From the NCBI GenBank assembly GCA_045639255.1, contig JAZUCT010000026.1, positions 1-27,728 on the forward strand: a DNA stretch of 27,728 bases. Direction: 5' to 3'. The notes beneath the pieces were generated by a model, which ran no database searches, was not told where the DNA came from, and saw only the letters and a program-made list of their open reading frames with translations. Origin of the DNA: JAZUCT01 sp045639255. Its GTDB lineage: Bacteria; Bacillota; Clostridia; Christensenellales; UBA1242. Shown here piece after piece: positions 16,161 through 24,500 of this stretch. Position 1 is the stretch's first letter; every line of letters starts with the position of its first letter. The translations under genes and the position numbers were made by a program.

Positions 16161-16698
16161 ATTTTACATTGGCTTTCTTTTGAAATTTGCCATCTTTTTT
16201 ATGAACTGAAAGTTTTGAATCTTTTTTCTTTGCAAGTTCTTTTGCAACTTTAAGTGCTTCTTCTTTGGTTGCACATCTTTTGCTTGCCCTTGTTGCTCCG
16301 TCCATTTTAACAACCCAGTTTTGATTAACTTTATCGTATGTTACGCGATAACGATTAAGTTTTTCTTTTTTGCTTAGTTCTGGTTTTGTTTCAGTTTCTT
16401 CTGCCTTAGGTTCTTCTTCAACAACTTTCTTTTCTTCTTTACTTTCTTCTGCAACTTCATCGGCTTTAACTTCTTCAACAAGTTCTTCTGTTTTTGTTTC
16501 AGCTACTTCTTCACTTGTTTCAGTTTTTGATTGGTTTGCAGAGTGATTATGGCAATCACAATTTTCATGATTGCATTTATCTTCTTTTTTGTTTGATTTT
16601 TTTGCTGAAAGAATGATAACAAGCATTATTAAAATTGCAACAACTGCACCAATTATGTAATAAGCATAATCTGGAATGTTTTTAAGAAACTCTAGCAT
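16159..16698 (-). CDS. Small single-pass membrane protein with acidic linker and DUF2188-like C-terminus
   Basis: 179 residues. One N-terminal transmembrane helix (about 14-30, YIIGAVVAILIMLVIIL), a short basic patch, a Cys/His cluster CNHENCDCHNH (about 43-53) that could bind metal, a long Glu/Lys/Thr/Val linker (about 60-110), and a C-terminal domain of about 60 residues (YRVTYDKVNQNWVVKMDG ... ATKEEALKVAKELAKKK). That domain resembles DUF2188: a YhvTyn-type strand, W-VK-gA, a-S---TKeEAi-yAkelak, and a basic end. The function is unknown. It occupies the position where yajC often lies next to secDF but is not YajC by sequence. It has a consensus promoter, AAGGGGGAG before ATG 16698 and its own terminator, so it is a monocistronic unit divergent from ku. 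Confidence 0.85.
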   Translation of the reverse strand: MLEFLKNIPDYAYYIIGAVVAILIMLVIILSAKKSNKKEDKCNHENCDCHNHSANQSKTETSEEVAETKTEELVEEVKADEVAEESKEEKKVVEEEPKAEETETKPELSKKEKLNRYRVTYDKVNQNWVVKMDGATRASKRCATKEEALKVAKELAKKKDSKLSVHKKDGKFQKKANVK

Positions 16699-16723
16699 AT
16701 CATCTCCCCCTTTTAGTGATTAT

Positions 16724-16752
16724 ATTATAGCTTATTTATTTTATTTTATCAA
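16724..16752 (-). promoter_or_regulatory. Consensus promoter of the DUF2188-like membrane protein gene
   Basis: TTGATA (16747-16752), 17 bases, TATAAT (16724-16729) on the minus strand, 26 bases upstream of the ATG. It shares the divergent intergenic region with the ku operon. Confidence 0.75.
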
Positions 16753-16810
16753 GGGGAAACAGCATTTTTATTTAATTTATTTTTTAATAAATATTAATTA
16801 TATTTTTGCT

Positions 16811-16816
16811 TATAAT
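16811..16816 (+). promoter_or_regulatory. Probable -10 box of the ku operon
   Basis: TATAAT 23 bases upstream of the ku ATG, in a stretch of almost pure A/T. No good -35 hexamer stands at 16-18 bases, so an activator or an alternative sigma factor may be needed. AAAGGAG (16824-16830) is the ku ribosome binding site. Confidence 0.45.
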
Positions 16817-16838
16817 TTAACTGAAAGGAGTTTTTATT

Positions 16839-17606
16839 ATGGCATATAAGGGTGCAATCACTTTTGGTTTGGTTTTTATTCCAATTTCATTAATTGTTGG
16901 AGTTAAGGAACACGATATAGGTTTTAATATGATAGAGAAAAAAACAATGAGCCGTGTTAAATATAAAAAAACTTGTGTTAACTGCAACAATAAAGAAGTT
17001 AAAAATGAAGATATTGTTAAAGGATATCAATATGAAAAAGATAAATATGTTATTTTTACTGAAAAAGATTTCGAAAAATTAAAAACTACAAAGGATAAAA
17101 ATATAACAATTCAACAATTTGTTAGTTTAAGTGAAGTTGACCCTATTTTTTTTGATAAAACATATTACATTAAACCCACTGGTGCTGATAAGGCATATAA
17201 TGTTTTGTTAAAAGCCATGGAAACTGAAAAGAAAGCTGGCATTGCAAAAACTGTGCTGGGAACAAAAGAAACACTGCTTTTAATTCGTGCAAAAGATGGA
17301 AAAATGATTGCAAACACCCTATTCTTTCATAACGAAGTTCAAAAAGCGCCTGAAATTGAAAAATCAAAAATTGCAAAAAAAGAACTTGATTTGGCAAAAA
17401 ATCTTATTAACCAAATGACAGAACCTTTTGAACCGGAAAAGTTTAAAGATGAATATCACGAACGAATTAAAAAAGCAATTAAAAGAAAAATTTCAGGTAA
17501 CGAAATTGTTGAAACCAAGGAAGAACATGAACCAGTTAAAATTATTAATTTAATGGAAGCATTGCAAAAAAGTTTAAAAACAGAAAAATCGAAAAACAGG
17601 GCTTAA
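16839..17606 (+). CDS. ku: Non-homologous end-joining protein Ku
   Basis: Bacterial Ku homodimer subunit that encircles DNA ends and recruits LigD, 255 residues (usual 250-300). Family signatures: the N-terminal MAYKGAITFGLVFIPISL (the common form is ...WKGaIsFGLVnIPVkL), FNMIEKKTMSRVKYKKTC, a small Cys pair (CVNC), GYQYEKDKYVIFTEKDFEKL, and DPIFFDKTYYIKPTGADKAYNVLLKAM followed by GKET-type strands. The C-terminus is a short basic tail. It is first of three co-directional genes; the ligase ATG follows its stop by five bases, which implies one transcript. The operon runs against the surrounding minus-strand genes. Confidence 0.96.
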   Translation: MAYKGAITFGLVFIPISLIVGVKEHDIGFNMIEKKTMSRVKYKKTCVNCNNKEVKNEDIVKGYQYEKDKYVIFTEKDFEKLKTTKDKNITIQQFVSLSEVDPIFFDKTYYIKPTGADKAYNVLLKAMETEKKAGIAKTVLGTKETLLLIRAKDGKMIANTLFFHNEVQKAPEIEKSKIAKKELDLAKNLINQMTEPFEPEKFKDEYHERIKKAIKRKISGNEIVETKEEHEPVKIINLMEALQKSLKTEKSKNRA

Positions 17607-17611
17607 AAGAA

Positions 17612-19069
17612 ATGAGTTTAAAAGAATATAAAAATAAACGAAACTTTAACAAAACAAGTGAACCACAAGGAAAAGTTACAAAACCAAAAAATAAGAAAAA
17701 TTTGCTTAAATTTGTTATTCAATATCACCAAGCACGAGCAAAACACTATGATTTTAGGCTGGAATGGAATGGCGCACTTTTAAGTTGGGCTGTTCCAAAA
17801 GGTTTATCGCTTAACCCAAAAGATAAGCGCCTTGCTGTTATGGTGGAAGATCACCCACTTGATTATGCTGATTTTGAAGGAATTATTCCAAAAGGAAACT
17901 ATGGCGCAGGTTCGGTTGAAATTTTTGATAGCGGAAACTATTTGCCAGTTTATGATTTTGATGCAGGTTTTAAAAAAGGGCATTTGAAATTTGTTTTGAA
18001 TGGAAAAAAATTTAAGGGTGAATTCAGTTTGGTTAAAATTGACGATAAGAACTGGTTAATTATTAAATCTGCCGATGAATTTAGTGTTGAAACCGCAAAA
18101 CAAATCAAAGAAAAAACTGAAATAACAATGAACATAAATAAACTGCCATTTAAAACTTGCCCACCCCAACTTGCAACACTTACACACAACATTCCAAAAG
18201 GGAAAAACTGGCTTTTTGAAATTAAGTATGATGGTTATAGAATTATTTCGTTTGTTGAAAATGGAAAAGTTAAAATGCTTTCAAGAAACGGAAAAGATTA
18301 TGCCACAAAGTTTGAACGGATTAAAAAAAGTTTGTTAAAACTTAACCTTGAAAATTGCGTGCTTGATGGTGAAGTTGTTGTGTTTGATGAAAATGGCAGA
18401 AGTGATTTTGGGCTTTTGCAAAACAACATTAAAAGCCCAAGTTTGCCTTTTTATTATGTTATTTTTGATTTGCTTGCACTTGATGGAAATGATTTAAGAG
18501 ATTTGCCTTTAATTGAACGCAAGAAAAAACTTGAACAATTGCTTGTTAAGGCAGATAACGATTTGGTTTATTCAAGTTTTGTTGTTGGCAAAGGTGCGGA
18601 AAGTTTTAAAATGGCAAAGAAAAACAACTTGGAAGGAATTATTGCAAAAAAAGTCAATGCACCCTACACCAGCAAACGCACAGAAGATTGGTTAAAAATT
18701 AAGTGCTATTTAAGGCAAGAATTTGTTATTGGTGGTTACGCAACAACAGAGAAAAATGAAGTTTTAAGTGCTTTGCTTTTGGGATATTATGATAACAAAA
18801 CTTTAAAGTTTGTTGGTAAGGTTGGCACCGGTTTTAGTGATGAACTTAAAAAAGAATTAGTTAACAAATTTTCAAAATTTAAAATTAACAAAAGTGAATT
18901 TAAAGAAATTCCAAAACAAAAAAATGTTACATGGCTAAAACCAAATTTTGTTTGTGAAGTTCAATTTGCAGAACTTACAAACGACAAGGTTTTAAGGCAA
19001 CCAAGTTTTATTGGACTAAGGGAAGATAAGAAACCAAAAGATGTTAAATTGGAGATAAAAAATGAGTGA
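17612..19069 (+). CDS. ligD: LigD-type ATP-dependent DNA ligase with N-terminal 3'-phosphoesterase domain
   Basis: End-joining ligase, 485 residues. The N-terminal phosphoesterase domain (about 31-155) has HQARAKHYDFRL and DHPLDY. His39, His45, Asp47, Arg49, His81 and Tyr85 follow the same spacing as the active-site residues I recall for Pseudomonas LigD. The nucleotidyltransferase domain has catalytic Lys205 in EIKYDGYRI, LDGEVVVFDENG, YVIFDLLALDG, EGIIAKK and WLKIKC (motifs I-V). The OB domain includes VGKVGTGFSD and WLKPNFVCEVQFAE. Unlike many LigD proteins it lacks the polymerase domain, which is encoded by the next gene with an eight-base overlap. The start is ATG 17612; AAAAGAAATG is a weak ribosome binding context, so coupling to ku is likely. 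Confidence 0.95.
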   Translation: MSLKEYKNKRNFNKTSEPQGKVTKPKNKKNLLKFVIQYHQARAKHYDFRLEWNGALLSWAVPKGLSLNPKDKRLAVMVEDHPLDYADFEGIIPKGNYGAGSVEIFDSGNYLPVYDFDAGFKKGHLKFVLNGKKFKGEFSLVKIDDKNWLIIKSADEFSVETAKQIKEKTEITMNINKLPFKTCPPQLATLTHNIPKGKNWLFEIKYDGYRIISFVENGKVKMLSRNGKDYATKFERIKKSLLKLNLENCVLDGEVVVFDENGRSDFGLLQNNIKSPSLPFYYVIFDLLALDGNDLRDLPLIERKKKLEQLLVKADNDLVYSSFVVGKGAESFKMAKKNNLEGIIAKKVNAPYTSKRTEDWLKIKCYLRQEFVIGGYATTEKNEVLSALLLGYYDNKTLKFVGKVGTGFSDELKKELVNKFSKFKINKSEFKEIPKQKNVTWLKPNFVCEVQFAELTNDKVLRQPSFIGLREDKKPKDVKLEIKNE

Positions 19070-19892
19070 TAATTTTGAAGTTTCAAACCCAGATAAATTA
19101 ATTTTTAAAAAAGATAAAATTAAAAAAATTGAAGTTATTGAATATTACATAAGTGTTGGCGAATTAATGCTTCCATTTATTGAAAACAGACCTTTAAGTG
19201 TTATAAGGTGCCACGATGGAATTGATGGTGATTGCTTTTTTAAAAAGCACCCTACAACTGAAAAAGAAATGGTGGAAATATGCAAAATTGATAAACATGA
19301 ATATTTTTATATTTCAAAATTATCACAATTAATTTATCAAGTGCAAATGGGAACTGTGGAATTTCACCCGTGGTGTTGTGAAGTTGGAAAAATTAACAAG
19401 CCAAATTTAATGATTTTTGACCTTGACCCCGCTGAAAATGTTAACATTTCAAAACTAAGAAAAGCCGTGTTATGCCTTAAAGAAGTTCTAGATGAACTTA
19501 ATGTTAAAAGTTTTTTAAAAACAAGTGGTGGAAAAGGTTATCACATTTTTGTGCCATTCACCAGCACAAAAAGTTGGAAAAGTTTTAGCAGTTTTGCAAA
19601 TAATGTTGCCCTACTTCTTGAAAATAAGCACCCAGATATGTTCACTTCAAAACTAAGAAAAAGTGAACGAAATGGAAAAATTTTTGTGGACTGGTTAAGA
19701 AACAAAAAAGGTGCAAGTTGTGTTGCGCCCTATTCACTTCGGGCAAGAGATGGTGCAGGAATTTCAATGCCTATTGAATGGAAAGATTTAAACAAAATTG
19801 CACCAAACGAAATAACAATTAAAAATTATAAAAAATACATTAACAAAAATGCTTGGAAAAACTTTTTTGAACTTGAACAAGAATTAAAATAA
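19062..19892 (+). CDS. LigD-type end-joining polymerase/primase domain protein
   Basis: Stand-alone polymerase module of bacterial NHEJ (archaeo-eukaryotic primase superfamily), 276 residues. It adds ribo- or deoxyribonucleotides at DNA ends before ligation. Visible motifs: SNPDKLIF at the start, RPLSVIRCHDGIDGDCFFKKHP, QMGTVEFHPW, metal-binding Asp120/Asp122 in IFDLDP, TSGGKGYHIFVP (155-165), third metal Asp210 in KIFVDWLRN, and APYSLRARDGAGISMP. All three catalytic aspartates are present, so it should be active. Its ATG overlaps the ligase stop by eight bases, with GGAG just upstream. It is the last gene of the ku operon. Confidence 0.95.
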   Translation: MSDNFEVSNPDKLIFKKDKIKKIEVIEYYISVGELMLPFIENRPLSVIRCHDGIDGDCFFKKHPTTEKEMVEICKIDKHEYFYISKLSQLIYQVQMGTVEFHPWCCEVGKINKPNLMIFDLDPAENVNISKLRKAVLCLKEVLDELNVKSFLKTSGGKGYHIFVPFTSTKSWKSFSSFANNVALLLENKHPDMFTSKLRKSERNGKIFVDWLRNKKGASCVAPYSLRARDGAGISMPIEWKDLNKIAPNEITIKNYKKYINKNAWKNFFELEQELK

Positions 19893-19919
19893 AAAAGGGA
19901 TTTTTAAAAATCCCTTTCT
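19891..19919. terminator. Convergent terminator palindrome
   Basis: A perfect 24-bp palindrome (19894-19917; half site AAAGGGATTTTT) between the plus-strand polymerase gene and the minus-strand orphan gene. On the minus strand it is followed by UUUUUUAUUUU and makes a strong terminator; on the plus strand the U-run is only three bases. The orphan's stop codon lies inside it. Confidence 0.8.
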
Positions 19920-20389
19920 AGTTCTGTTATTTTAATATTTTTTATATGTTCAAGTTTATTTATTCTTTTTGTTTCCACTTTGTCAGCCAATTTATTTAAT
20001 TCGTTTGTTAATGATTCAAGTCGTTTTAAAGTAAATTCTTCATTTTCGTAATAATACAAGCAATTTTTATGTTTTGTATAAAAATTTTTATAATTATTAA
20101 GAATGTTATTTTTTGCTGATTTAAAGCACAAGTTTAGCGGTGTAGGTGTAACTGAAAGCTCTATCTCAACCCTTGAATATTCTTCGCCATTAATTATTGC
20201 TTTTGGTGCATATTTGGCATTAGAATTACCATTTTTTAATTCATACACTTCGTTTGTTACAACATTTTTAACTTTTGTTCTGCTGTTGTTATAGTAACCA
20301 ACAAAAGCATATTTATCTGCTTCTTCCAATTTTTTGTTTGATTGGTCTTTAACAAAAATTTCTAAATCTTCTTTTCTATATGTTTTCAT
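19904..20389 (-). CDS. Hypothetical protein, 161 residues
   Basis: I do not recognise this family. It is a soluble, charged, Lys/Asn/Glu-rich protein with no signal peptide or transmembrane segment. The first half looks like beta strands (DKYAFVGYYNNSRTKVKNVV, YSRVEIELSVTPTPLNLCF). The second half is helical with coiled-coil potential (FTLKRLESLTNELNKLADKV ... INKLEHIKNI). No catalytic motif stands out. It has one of the best promoters in the window and AAAGGAAG before its ATG, so it is probably a real expressed gene. It lies between the end-joining operon and the alkyladenine glycosylase gene, and ends within the convergent terminator. Confidence 0.75.
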   Translation of the reverse strand: MKTYRKEDLEIFVKDQSNKKLEEADKYAFVGYYNNSRTKVKNVVTNEVYELKNGNSNAKYAPKAIINGEEYSRVEIELSVTPTPLNLCFKSAKNNILNNYKNFYTKHKNCLYYYENEEFTLKRLESLTNELNKLADKVETKRINKLEHIKNIKITELERDF

Positions 20390-20419
20390 CTAACTCACTT
20401 CCTTTTTTTAATTAACTAA

Positions 20420-20447
20420 ATTATATCATATAAATTTGATTTGTCAA
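20420..20447 (-). promoter_or_regulatory. Consensus promoter of the 161-residue orphan gene
   Basis: TTGACA (20442-20447), 16 bases, TATAAT (20420-20425), with an extended TGa immediately before the -10 box. Both hexamers are perfect, suggesting strong constitutive or tightly repressed expression. Confidence 0.8.
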
Positions 20448-20453
20448 TACCCT

Positions 20454-20969
20454 TTATTCTTTTAAAATAAAGCGAAGTTTTGCTTTTCTGTCGGCGGGCA
20501 AAGCATAGTTAATGCCCACTCTTTCGGCGGAAGTGAATGAATAAGTTTTTCCATCGGTGGCTATGCAAATTTGTGGATTATTTATTATTGATTGGCCGTT
20601 TAAAGATTTATTTATGTTTAACAATTTTGTTGCTTTTGCAGGGCCGTTTGCACCCACAACTGCACGAATAAGAACTGCTTCGGGTTCATCTTTATTGCAA
20701 CTTACAATATTCAATAAATAATGCAAGCCATAACATAAATAGATATAAATTGTGCCACCAACCTGCCACATAGGTTCAGTGCGACTGGTGCGTTTGCCCT
20801 TATATGTGTGACAAGCACTATCGTTAACACCCAAATATGCTTCTGTTTCGGCAATTTGTGCTTTAACTTGTTTACCATTAATATTGGTTATAATCCATTT
20901 GCCAATTAACTTTTGAGCAAGTGAGACTGTGTTATCTTTAAAAAATTCAGTGTTATTTATTATTTGCAT
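20454..20969 (-). CDS. 3-methyladenine DNA glycosylase (AAG/MPG family)
   Basis: Base-excision enzyme removing alkylated purines such as 3-methyladenine and hypoxanthine, 171 residues, slightly shorter than the usual 190-210. The catalytic region is AQIAETEAYLGVNDSACH: Glu43 (general base), Tyr45 (stacks on the flipped base) and His54 align with human AAG Glu125, Tyr127 and His136. GGTIYIYLCYGLHYLLNIV matches the family's G-a-YvY-iYG-h---NvV strand, followed by AVLIRAV and a C-terminal SAERVGINYALPADRKAKLRF. The ATG directly abuts the upstream acetyltransferase stop (TAAATG), so the two form a small operon. It fits the DNA-repair theme of the region. Confidence 0.94.
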   Translation of the reverse strand: MQIINNTEFFKDNTVSLAQKLIGKWIITNINGKQVKAQIAETEAYLGVNDSACHTYKGKRTSRTEPMWQVGGTIYIYLCYGLHYLLNIVSCNKDEPEAVLIRAVVGANGPAKATKLLNINKSLNGQSIINNPQICIATDGKTYSFTSAERVGINYALPADRKAKLRFILKE

Positions 20970-21437
20970 TTATTTAATTTCCAATTTATAAATTCTTGCA
21001 TATGGTGAATTTGCTTTGAAAGTTTTTGTTTCTTCAATAAATTTCCAACCATATTTTTCGTATAAACCTACATGATTTGTATATAAATATAGTTGCTTTA
21101 AGTTAAGACTTTTTGCATTATTGTTTACTGTTTGCATTAATTCTTCACAAATTTTTTGCCCCCTAAACTTTTCTGTTACAAAAACATTTATTAACCATGG
21201 ATATAAATCGGGTCGGCAATTTAAATCGTCAAACACAGCCAATTGATACATTCCAGCAGGTTCACCATTAACCAATGCAACAAATGTTTGGGGTAATTTA
21301 TTTTTGTTAATTGAATGCTTAAAAGTGTGCTTAATTTCTTCAAGAGTTTCATTATTTTCTTTTCCAAGCCAATTATAATACCATAAACAAATTTGATGAA
21401 AAATTTGATTATTGCAATCTTCAAGTTTTATAACCAT
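20970..21437 (-). CDS. GNAT-family N-acetyltransferase
   Basis: 155-residue GCN5-related acetyltransferase. TFVALVNGEPAGMYQLAVFDD is the central strand pair; PWLINVFVTEKFRGQKICEELMQ is motif A, with RGQKI as the pyrophosphate-binding loop (usual Q/R-x-x-G-x-G/A, slightly atypical here); LKQLYLYTNHVGLYEKYGWKFIEE is motif B. The substrate cannot be inferred; such proteins acetylate small amines, protein N-termini or antibiotics. The gene starts at ATG 21437. Its promoter's -10 box lies in a 24-bp palindrome, and the glycosylase follows without a gap. Confidence 0.88.
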   Translation of the reverse strand: MVIKLEDCNNQIFHQICLWYYNWLGKENNETLEEIKHTFKHSINKNKLPQTFVALVNGEPAGMYQLAVFDDLNCRPDLYPWLINVFVTEKFRGQKICEELMQTVNNNAKSLNLKQLYLYTNHVGLYEKYGWKFIEETKTFKANSPYARIYKLEIK

Positions 21438-21451
21438 TTTTTTACTTTCCT

Positions 21452-21475
21452 TTTATTTATGTTAACATAAATAAA
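21452..21475. promoter_or_regulatory. 24-bp perfect palindrome in the acetyltransferase promoter (candidate operator)
   Basis: Half site TTTATTTATGTT followed directly by its exact complement, centred at 21463/21464. It covers the probable -10 box and ends about 14 bases before the start codon. A dimeric regulator binding here would control the acetyltransferase-glycosylase pair. Chance AT-rich symmetry is possible but 12 uninterrupted pairs is long. Confidence 0.45.
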
Positions 21476-21487
21476 TTTTTTTTACAA
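21459..21487 (-). promoter_or_regulatory. Probable promoter of the acetyltransferase-glycosylase operon
   Basis: TTGTAA (21482-21487), 17 bases, TAACAT (21459-21464) on the minus strand. Both hexamers are imperfect, and the -10 box is inside the palindrome. Confidence 0.45.
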
Positions 21488-21495
21488 ATAAATTA

Positions 21496-21520
21496 AAAAA
21501 CGCTTTTTAAAAGCGTTTTT
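21496..21520. terminator. Intrinsic terminator after the helicase-nuclease gene
   Basis: AAAAACGCTTTT, one base, AAAAGCGTTTTT: a 12-bp perfect stem with T-runs on both strands. It begins five bases after the helicase stop and insulates it from the downstream acetyltransferase promoter. Confidence 0.85.
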
Positions 21521-21525
21521 ATTAA

Positions 21526-24500
21526 TTATTTTTTTGATTTTTTAGATGTTAAAAGTGTGTTTTGCTTTTCAATTTCTTTAACCAATGTGTTAATAACTTG
21601 GTTTGAATTATGCCACCAATCACGACTCCAAACACGGCAAATTTTCCAGCCCTTAGATTTTAGGAATTGATTGCGGTATACATCGCGTTCAAGTGCAGAT
21701 TTTGAACTTTTGTTAACTGTTTGATCGGTTTCAATTCCAAGAACAAATTTATCTTTGCGCTTGTTATAAACTGCAACTGAAATTTTACTGTTGGAATTTC
21801 CAAGATTTATTTCGGTTTTATAGCCAAGTTTGTTAAGTTTTTTTGCAATTTGTTCTTCAATTGGTTGAACATGAACAAGTTTTTGCGTTTGCATTGCACT
21901 TGTTTCTTGCAAACTGTTAAGAATGGTTTTAACTTCTTCATTGTTTCCGTTTGAAACTGCACGAGTGTAAGTTAAATAACTTTTTAACAGTTTTGGACCA
22001 GCATATTTAGAATTATCCACTTTTAATTCTTCTGGTTCAATGCTGGTTATTACATAAACTTTTTGTTTTGCACGGGTTACTGCAACATTAAGCCTGTTTT
22101 CACCGCCCTCGAAAGAAAGTGAACCAAAAATTGAATTAACTTTGCCAAATTCATTTTTTGCATAGCCTATGCTGAAAATAATTATATCCCTTTCATCACC
22201 TTGAACATTTTCAAGATTTTTAACAAACAAACTTACATCTTCACCGTTTTCCACCCTATTGCGTTCTTTTAAAACTAAATTTCTTAGTTCATCATCTGCA
22301 AAACATGCTTTATCAAGCATATCTTCAATGCATGCTTCTTGTTCACTATTAAATGTTATTATGCCAATTGTTTCGTTGTTTTTGCGAGTTTTTAAAACAT
22401 TTTTTAATGTTTCAATAACTTGTTTTGCTTCAATTTCATTTTTCCTGTCACGCCATTCACCATTAACCAAAATGCGTTCAATAGGTTTGTTTTTTAGGTT
22501 GCATGCAACATTTGGGGCAATTTGTAAGTTGCCAGAATAGAAAGCTTTGTTTGAAAAATCGATTAATTCTTGATTTTTGCTTCTGTAATGATAAGTTATG
22601 TTTGCGCTGTTAAACCTTGAAACTGCAAGGTCAAGCAAGCTTTCAACTTCAAGTGCCGCTTGTTTTGAATAATCAATATCATCTTCAATATTTGCACCCA
22701 TATAACGCTTCATAAAAATGGTTGTTGGCCTTAATTGTTTTGCATCACCCGCAACAACAATTCGTTTACCTCTGAAAATTGATGGAATTGTGTTTTCAAT
22801 GAACACTTGCGACGCTTCATCGAACAGCACTACATCGAACATATCTTTTTTAAGCGGTAAAATATTTGAAACATTTTCTGGTGAAAGCAACCAACAAGGG
22901 AAAAGTTTAAATAAATAATCGCCATAAACATCAATTGTTTTTCTTATTGGCCAATAATTTTGCTTTTTAGAAATTTGATAGATATAATCTTTGCTTTTTG
23001 CAGTTCCATCGATAAGTTTTTTATAATCCTCATTAAAACTTTGTTCAGCAATTTTTCTGCTTAAAAGGTTTTGTTGTTCTTTTAAATTAACTATTCTTGA
23101 CCTTATGTTATCGAAATCAACAATTGTTGCCAAAATGTGTTGTTGTTTTTCTTCAAGTTTAACAATTTCATGGTAAATTCTTAATGGCAAAATTTTGTTT
23201 AAAATTTCAAGATAGATTGCATAAGAATTTGCATTTTTATATGCAAAATTTAAAATAAGTTTTTGCTTTTCGTCAAGATTTTTTAATATGCTTGTGGTGT
23301 CACGCAGTTCAATATAGTTTTCAACGGCAGAAAGAATAAGTTTTAGGTATGATGTGTTGCCATTAAGAATGCCATCGATTGCCATTAAATAGCCACTTTC
23401 AGTTAAAACATTTTTTAAAAATTCATAATCTTGAACATATTCATCGATTGCACTAACAGTTTCTGCAAACTGCTTAGAAATCAATTTTTCTTTTTTGTTC
23501 ATGCCAGCTTTTGCAAATGGATACATTGGGAACAATATGTAACTTGTTTTTAAGAATTTATCTTCCTTTGGATATTCAAACTTTGCAATCATTTTGATAA
23601 GCGGTTTAAGGTTTTGGTTTGATTTAACATTGGTATAGTATGTTAAAATTTCCCTTGAAAATTTATATTTTGCAACATCGAACAATGTTTGCCTGCTTGC
23701 ACATAAATTTTTTAACTTGCTTTGTGCTTCGGCAACAATATGAACACTTAAATCGTCTTTCAAATGGTCGATAAATGGATTTTTCTTTTTATTTTCAACA
23801 AAGTTATAATATATTTCAACTTTATTTTTTTCTTTTAAAATGCTTAGTGCATTTTCAAGTTCAGCATGATTAAGTTCCATTATTTTTTTATCTTTTATAA
23901 GTTCTTGATAAATTGAATATTCAATGGACCTTTTGCCTATTTTATAGGAATTATAATACATTTCTTGAAGTGAAATGCCAAAATCGGTTTCTTCGTTTAA
24001 ACAATTTGAAATTGTGTTTAAATTGTTAATTTCAATATTAAGTTTTCGAGTTACTTCTTCAAACTCTTTAATAAGTTCTTCGTTTGTTTGCAAGTTCATT
24101 ATGTTTTCGTGTGATGAAAAACATCTGTCATAGAAAATTCTTCGTTCTTTTTCGGCATCAATTAAAAACATTGCTTTGCTGTTTAGTGATGCTAGGCGAT
24201 TAAAAACAACTTCAAGGGCTGCACGCTTTTGTGAAACAACAAGAACTTTTTTGTTTTTGCTGATTGAATCGGCAATTATGTTAACAATTGTTTGTGATTT
24301 ACCTGTTCCCGGCGGACCATAGATAACAACATTTCCGCTTTCGTTAACCTTTCTTACAACTTGTTCTTGGGCATAATCCACATTGTTTATTAAGTATAAA
24401 TTTTGGTTTTTAGCAGGCTTTGATTTTCTGCTTTTTATGTTTAAAAGCTCATCGATTGAATCGTTGGTTAAATGCTTTTTTTCTAAGGCAGTATAATCGT

